From Sphingomonas sp. Leaf21 (GTDB lineage Bacteria > Pseudomonadota > Alphaproteobacteria > Sphingomonadales > Sphingomonadaceae): a DNA stretch of 64,000 bases. The stretch is taken from assembly GCF_916858675.1 (NCBI RefSeq), contig NZ_CAKASM010000005.1, positions 152,368-216,367 of the forward strand, read 5' to 3'. A model generated the notes under the pieces. That model was not told the DNA's origin. It made no database searches and worked only from the letters and a program-made list of their open reading frames with translations. Below are positions 59,775 through 64,000 of this stretch, piece after piece (position 1 is the first letter of the stretch; every line of letters begins with the position of its first letter). Both the position numbers and the translations under genes were made by a program.

Positions 59775-59957
59775 TCACCAGGCGCGCGGGATGCCGCCGG
59801 TCCGCTCGGCGACCGCATTCTCGATGGCCTGTAGCTGCTGGCGGGACAGGACGCCCGCGTCCATCAGGTGACGCATCAATTCCTCGGTCAGCGCCGCCAG
59901 AAAGTGCAGTTCCGCACGTTCCGACGCGCCGTCTTCGCTCACCGCGTCCATCGCCAT
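59775..59957 (-). CDS. Small uncharacterised helical protein
   Basis: A 60-residue protein with Glu/Leu-rich helices (ELHFLAALTEELMRHLMDAGVLSRQQLQAIENAVAERTG split over residues 15-52). GGGAG precedes two nearby ATGs, 59957 and 59951. It has no membrane segment or signal peptide. I do not recognise the family; it may be a small protein regulated with the thioesterase by the shared palindrome. Confidence 0.6.
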   Translation of the reverse strand: MAMDAVSEDGASERAELHFLAALTEELMRHLMDAGVLSRQQLQAIENAVAERTGGIPRAW

Positions 59958-60039
59958 CTCCCGGTTCCGATCGTCGCCGCTGGTGTAGCGGGGCGCACCT
60001 GTCGGCGAAAGTATCTTTTCTGCACAAGACTCTCGGCAG

Positions 60040-60055
60040 TTGACGTTTACGTCAA
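60040..60055. promoter_or_regulatory. TGACGT-type operator-like palindrome, copy 2
   Basis: TTGACGTTTACGTCAA is a palindrome with 7-base arms and a TT centre, 20 bases before the thioesterase ATG and 83 bases before the divergent small gene. The arms also contain a -35-like TTGACG in both directions. A regulator of acyl-CoA metabolism is a reasonable guess but not shown. Confidence 0.5.
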
Positions 60056-60074
60056 TGGCAATCATCACCGTCCG

Positions 60075-60971
60075 ATGGACGACCGAACGCCCCCCTCCCC
60101 CGAAAGGCTGACCCAGGGCCTCGTCGCGCTGCTCGACATCGAGGAGATCGACACCAACCTCTATCGCGGCGCCCGTCGTCCGGGCGGCGAGGGACGCGTC
60201 TTCGGCGGCCAGGTCATCGCACAGGCGCTTCAGGCGGCGCAGCGCTCGACCGAGGCGCCGCGCATCGCCCATTCGCTCCACGCCTATTTCATGCGTCCCG
60301 GCGACGAACGCTATCCGATCGTCTACCGCGTCGAACGCGATTTCGAGGGGCGCAGCTTCGCCACGCGACGCGTGATCGCGATGCAGAAGGGCAAGCCGAT
60401 CCTCAACCTCGCCTGCTCGTTCCAGACGCCCGAGGACGGGCTGCACCATCAGGACGCGATGCCCGACGTCCCCGCGCCGGAGATGCTGCCGCCCGAGCGC
60501 GAATTGCTGGCGCGCCTGGGCGACGGCATTCCCGCCCCCGTCCGTGCCTTTCTGTCGCGCCCGCGTCCCATCGAACTCCGCCCCGTCGATCCGCGCCAAC
60601 TGCTCAAGCCCGAGCCGCGTGCCCCGACCCAGTCGATCTGGTTCCGCCTCGTCGCCCCGATCGGCGACGATGCCGCGTTGCACCGTGCGGTACTGGCCTA
60701 TGCCAGCGACTTCGCGCTGCTCGGCACCTCGACCATGCCGCATGCCGTCCATTGGCTGATCGACGACATGCAGACGGCCAGTCTCGACCATGCGCTGTGG
60801 CTGCACGAGCCGTTTCGCGCCGACGAATGGTTGCTCTACACGACCGACAGCCCATGGGCGGGGCATGCGCGTGGGTTCAATCGCGGGCGGATCTTCGCGG
60901 CCGATGGACGGCTGGTCGCCAGCGTCGCGCAGGAAGGGCTGATCCGCCTGCGCTCGCCCCGACCCGCCTAG
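60075..60971 (+). CDS. tesB: Acyl-CoA thioesterase II
   Basis: TesB hydrolyses acyl-CoAs to free acids and CoA. The 298-residue protein is a double hotdog: FGGQVIAQALQAA and HSLHAYFMRPGD in the first half and LDHALWLHEPFRADEWLLY with the catalytic Asp in the second. The ATG at 60075 gives the family N-terminus. Its TAG stop lies inside the left arm of a 92-base inverted repeat. Confidence 0.92.
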   Translation: MDDRTPPSPERLTQGLVALLDIEEIDTNLYRGARRPGGEGRVFGGQVIAQALQAAQRSTEAPRIAHSLHAYFMRPGDERYPIVYRVERDFEGRSFATRRVIAMQKGKPILNLACSFQTPEDGLHHQDAMPDVPAPEMLPPERELLARLGDGIPAPVRAFLSRPRPIELRPVDPRQLLKPEPRAPTQSIWFRLVAPIGDDAALHRAVLAYASDFALLGTSTMPHAVHWLIDDMQTASLDHALWLHEPFRADEWLLYTTDSPWAGHARGFNRGRIFAADGRLVASVAQEGLIRLRSPRPA

Positions 60972-61059
60972 GGCCGATCGACATTCAGCTTATTCACCCC
61001 TCTCCCCTCTACGAGGGGCGAGGGAAGGACAGGCATGGTTGAATGTCGATCGGCCCTAG
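60968..61059. repeat. 92-base element with 20-bp inverted terminal repeats
   Basis: CTAGGGCCGATCGACATTCA at 60968-60987 is repeated in inverted form at 61040-61059, a perfect 20-base match. An inner hairpin (CCCCT/AGGGG) lies between. The TAG stops of the convergent thioesterase and receptor genes are within the CTAG ends of the two arms. It resembles a short palindromic mobile element and could also serve as a bidirectional terminator. Confidence 0.8.
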
Positions 61060-62111
61060 CGTCGCAGCATCTCGCGAACCGACTGGGTGGCGCTGCGGGT
61101 ATCCTCGGCCAGCTTCTTGACCTCGGCGGCGACGATGCCGAAGCCACGACCCGCCGCCCCCGCGCGCGCCGCCTCTATGCTCGCGTTGAGCGCGAGCATG
61201 TTGGTCTGCCCCGCGATCCCGGCGATGCTGTCGACGATGCCCTCCATGTCGCGCAGCATCGTTTCCAGCGCGGTCTTGCGATCCTCCGCCATCAGGCGGA
61301 AGCGTTCGGCCTGGGCCAGCCGCTCGTTCGCCTGCGCCTCCAGCCGGACCTGATCGGTCATGTCGGTGGCGAATTTCACGACCTTGTAGGGCACGCCCTC
61401 GGCATCGAGGATCGGGGTATAGGTCGCCTGGAGCCAGATCGGCGTGCCGTCGGCGCGACGCCGGTCGAAGCGCCCCGAAATGAACTGGCCCGCGGCCAGA
61501 TCGGACCAGAAGCGGACATAGGCCAGCGACCGGACATGGTCGGGCGCGCAGAAGTTGCGATGGTGCGCCCCGATCGCCGCCTCTCGCTTCCATCCGACGA
61601 GCGACAGGAATATGTCGTTCACCGCCAACACATGCCCCTTCAGATCGAATTGCACCACGGCCTGCGAGCGATCGATCGCGGCCAGCTTGCTGTGCGCTTC
61701 GCCATCGGTGATGCAGCGGGCGGTGATGTCGGTCGCGATCGTCAGGATATGGGCGATGTCGCCCGCCGCGTCGCGGATCGGCAGATAACGGGCCTCCAGC
61801 CAGATCGATCGTCCATGGCGGTCCGCCCGGCGATAAATGCCGCTTTGCGCCTCCCCGTTGCGCAGGCCGGACCAGAATTGCCGATAGGCCTCGGAATTCT
61901 CGACCCCGGCGGGACATAACAGGGCATGGTGCTTGCCGATCAGGTCGGCCCGTTCGTAATCGAAAGCCTGACGAAATCCGTCATTGCTCCATAGTATCCG
62001 TCCTTCGATGTCGAAGGCCGCCAGGAGATGCGTCTGCTCGATCGACCGGAAAAGGGGATCATCGCGGTGCCAAAACTGGTCGACGCCTGGCAGGATTGGT
62101 GCGCAACTCAT
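61056..62111 (-). CDS. Soluble chemotaxis-type receptor with two PAS domains
   Basis: A 351-residue protein without membrane segments. Two PAS/PAC modules (about 20-125 and 140-250) are followed by a short methyl-accepting signalling domain with the tip motif [20 protein letters not shown] and [18 protein letters not shown]. It could bind CheW/CheA and sense an internal signal such as redox or a bound cofactor. The ATG at 62111 starts the first PAS; the frame extends upstream without support. A CtrA-like box lies 24 bases before it. Confidence 0.85.
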   Translation of the reverse strand: MSCAPILPGVDQFWHRDDPLFRSIEQTHLLAAFDIEGRILWSNDGFRQAFDYERADLIGKHHALLCPAGVENSEAYRQFWSGLRNGEAQSGIYRRADRHGRSIWLEARYLPIRDAAGDIAHILTIATDITARCITDGEAHSKLAAIDRSQAVVQFDLKGHVLAVNDIFLSLVGWKREAAIGAHHRNFCAPDHVRSLAYVRFWSDLAAGQFISGRFDRRRADGTPIWLQATYTPILDAEGVPYKVVKFATDMTDQVRLEAQANERLAQAERFRLMAEDRKTALETMLRDMEGIVDSIAGIAGQTNMLALNASIEAARAGAAGRGFGIVAAEVKKLAEDTRSATQSVREMLRR

Positions 62112-62134
62112 GATGTTATACTGCCCAAAATGGA

Positions 62135-62149
62135 CTAAACCTTCGTTAA
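62135..62149. promoter_or_regulatory. CtrA-like binding box
   Basis: CTAA at 62135-62138 and TTAA at 62146-62149 are separated by seven bases, a 7-of-8 match to TTAA-N7-TTAA. It lies 24 bases before the receptor ATG. CtrA often controls motility and chemotaxis genes in alphaproteobacteria; regulation here is inferred. Confidence 0.4.
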
Positions 62150-62344
62150 TCGATCGTTTCGGCCATGGCACCCATGGATCAACGGGCCACACCGCTTCGG
62201 CCATACCGTGATTTGGAATGGTCAGGTGATCATGTCCGGATTCAGGCTCGAATTTGCGATGACCGGCGGGTGTTTTCCGATTATGGCGGATGCCCCGGAG
62301 CCACCGATGCAGGGCGACGGATGGGTATCGAGAGGGTGACGAAA

Positions 62345-63586
62345 ATGGCGGCGATGTCCGTCGATGAGGGACACAATACCGAGCGCTATCGCCAGAAGCG
62401 GGATGCCATCCTGGCGGCGGCCGCGCAGGCGATCAACGAACAGTCGGCGAAGGGCATGACGTTCGCCGACGTGGCCCAGCGCGTCGGGCTGAACACGACC
62501 AGCGTCACCTATTACTTCCGCCGGAAGGACGAGCTGGCGGCGGCGGCGTTCGAACATACGCTCGCCCGGCTGCTCGAGATGCTGGCGGAGGCCGCCGAGG
62601 CTCCGACACCGCAGGCACGGGTCGCGCGCTATCTGTCGATCAACATGGCGCGGCTCGCCCGGATCGAGCGGGGCGAGGAGGCTCCCTTCGCGGTGCTGTC
62701 CGACCTTCGCGCGATGGAGGAGCCGATCCGGGGCCGCCTGATGGCGGGTTGGCAGAAGGTCTTCCGCGCGACGCGCAGCCTTTGGGGCCCGGCGCCCAGC
62801 CGCGCGCATACCGACCTGTATGGCGCGCGCGCGCATGTCCTGCTGGAAAACACCTTCTGGCTGCCGATCTGGCTGGTCCGCTACGAACTCGACCAGTTTC
62901 CCCGCGTCGAGGAGCGGCTGCTCGACGTGCTGACCCATGGCATCGCCACCAACGGGGCGGGCTGGTCCCCCGCGATGCTCGATCTCCACGAGCAGATGGC
63001 GCAGCGGACCGAGCCGGGGCGCGAGGCGTTCCTGCTGGCCGCCACCCGGCTGATCAACCAGCTCGGCTATCGCGGCGCCAGCGTACAGCGGATCGCGAGC
63101 GAGCTGAACGTCACCAAGGGCAGTTTCTACCATCATCTCGACGCCAAGGACGATCTGGTCGCGGCCTGTTACCGGCGCAGCTTCGACACGATCACCGCCG
63201 CGCAACAGCTCGCCGACGCCGCCGGCGGGAGCCATTGGCACCGCTTGTCCAGCGCGATCGCCACGCTGCTCGACGTGCAGTTCGCCGAACGCGGGCCGCT
63301 GCTCCGCACCACCGCGCTCGCCAGCCTGCCGGGCGATGTGCGCGCGCAGATGGTCGAGCGCTCCAACCGGATCGCACGCCGTTACGCGGGCACGATCATG
63401 GACGGCGTGGCGGAGGGATCGATGCGCGCGGTCGATGCGCTGATCGCGGCGCAGGCGCTGATGGCGATCCAGAATGCCGCCTTCGACATGCGCAAATGGG
63501 CGGGTACGATGGAGCGTCCACATGCCATCGCGCTCTATGCCTCGACCATCCTCTACGGCATGTTCGACGACCGGTTCCTGCGCTGA
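62345..63586 (+). CDS. Tandem TetR-type transcriptional regulator
   Basis: A 413-residue protein with two TetR-like units in one chain. Helix-turn-helix segments are [27 protein letters not shown] (about residues 39-65) and [27 protein letters not shown] (about 245-271). Each half also has a ligand-binding-like helical region. Most TetR proteins are about 200 residues and act as dimers; this fused form could bind as a single chain. I chose the ATG at 62345 (GAGGG upstream); 62321 is a longer alternative. Confidence 0.82.
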   Translation: MAAMSVDEGHNTERYRQKRDAILAAAAQAINEQSAKGMTFADVAQRVGLNTTSVTYYFRRKDELAAAAFEHTLARLLEMLAEAAEAPTPQARVARYLSINMARLARIERGEEAPFAVLSDLRAMEEPIRGRLMAGWQKVFRATRSLWGPAPSRAHTDLYGARAHVLLENTFWLPIWLVRYELDQFPRVEERLLDVLTHGIATNGAGWSPAMLDLHEQMAQRTEPGREAFLLAATRLINQLGYRGASVQRIASELNVTKGSFYHHLDAKDDLVAACYRRSFDTITAAQQLADAAGGSHWHRLSSAIATLLDVQFAERGPLLRTTALASLPGDVRAQMVERSNRIARRYAGTIMDGVAEGSMRAVDALIAAQALMAIQNAAFDMRKWAGTMERPHAIALYASTILYGMFDDRFLR

Positions 63587-63719
63587 CAGGGGGGTGGCGC
63601 CGCTCGCACAATTTGCGACAATTCGCCGCCCCGTCCGACATGATCGGGCGACAGCCGGACGGCAAAAGGGGCGTCGACCGGAGGGGTTGGTCCCCTCCCC
63701 CGCAAAGGACCAGACACCC

Positions 63720-64000
63720 ATGCGAAAGACCCTGATCGGCCTTTCCCTCGCCACGATGCTGACCGCCACGGCGGCCCCGGCGCAGACGGCACCGACGGCC
63801 CCGCCACCCCCGCCGCCCGGCCGCATGGGCGGTGGCATGATGGGGTTGCAGCCCGACGCCTCTGGCAACATCACCCGCGCCGCCGCGATCGCCGCCGCCG
63901 ACCAGCGCTTCGCGGCGATGGACGCCAACCACGACGGCACCGTGACCCCGGACGAGATGCGCGCCTATCGCGAGCAGCGTCGCGCCGCCTGGCCGCAGCG
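63720..64000 (+). CDS. Exported EF-hand protein, cut by the window end
   Basis: The frame is open from the ATG at 63720 to the last base. It begins with a signal peptide ending in APAQT (about residue 24) and a Pro-rich stretch (APTAPPPPPPG). A canonical calcium-binding EF-hand loop, DANHDGTVTPDE, follows at about residues 68-79. More EF hands may follow outside the window. Such proteins in sphingomonads are periplasmic calcium binders of unknown role. Confidence 0.75.
   Translation, partial: MRKTLIGLSLATMLTATAAPAQTAPTAPPPPPPGRMGGGMMGLQPDASGNITRAAAIAAADQRFAAMDANHDGTVTPDEMRAYREQRRAAWPQ

Overview
The window is high-GC DNA that reads as the chromosome of an alphaproteobacterium, most likely a sphingomonad. 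This is inferred from protein character, gene order and the alphaproteobacterial SOS box (GTTC-N7-GTTC) in front of lexA; it was not checked by a database search. Genes are dense, often overlapping by 1-4 bases. No gap between genes exceeds about 210 bases. I see no insertion sequence, prophage, CRISPR array or rRNA.

Layout. 1-9972: an edge gene, a CHAP-domain exported protein, anmK (murein recycling), rimO (S12 methylthiolation), a serine hydrolase coupled to an M17 aminopeptidase, tpiA, and a PpiD/SurA-like periplasmic foldase overlapping trpE. 9959-21960: tryptophan genes trpE and trpG-trpD-trpC running into moaC-moeA (molybdopterin), then lexA, convergent comEC, and gltX-gltA. 22219-28623: an accessory-looking signalling block made of a histidine-kinase-like protein without the phospho-histidine, a DUF2336-like protein, a degenerate nucleotidyltransferase/CDP-alcohol-transferase-like membrane protein, an Hpt-like protein without its histidine, and a divergent 767-residue membrane coiled-coil protein. 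28685-33361: a VOC protein, a WYL regulator, a DUF1467 protein, RNase J, coaX and birA. 33367-48042: the complete 14-gene nuoA-N operon for respiratory complex I, read on the minus strand. 48239-51417: an inositol-monophosphatase-family protein, efp, an M23 peptidase with a small exported partner, and thiE. 51519-56345: glycolytic genes (class I aldolase, pgk, gapA) interspersed with a MazF-type toxin-antitoxin pair, a TlpA-like thioredoxin and a MOSC protein. 56551-58012: a short coiled-coil protein, zapA, 6S RNA, 5-formyltetrahydrofolate cyclo-ligase and a DUF2842 protein. 58162-64000: two tRNA-Asp genes, an AI-2E-family transporter, a small protein, acyl-CoA thioesterase II, a soluble two-PAS chemotaxis-type receptor, a tandem TetR regulator and an EF-hand protein cut by the window end.

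How it fits together. Most of the window is housekeeping metabolism in arrangements typical of alphaproteobacteria. The part least explained by known families is 22219-28623, where three neighbouring proteins keep the look of phosphotransfer or nucleotidyl-transfer domains but lack the residues that do the chemistry. A CtrA-like box (TTAA-N7-CTAA) lies 25 bases upstream of the operon that encodes the kinase-like protein, and a second one lies at almost the same distance upstream of the chemoreceptor. Other non-coding signals are a 92-base inverted repeat that supplies the stop codons of two convergent genes, paired TGACGT palindromes around the thioesterase and AI-2E genes, and a 16-bp palindrome at the toxin-antitoxin promoter.
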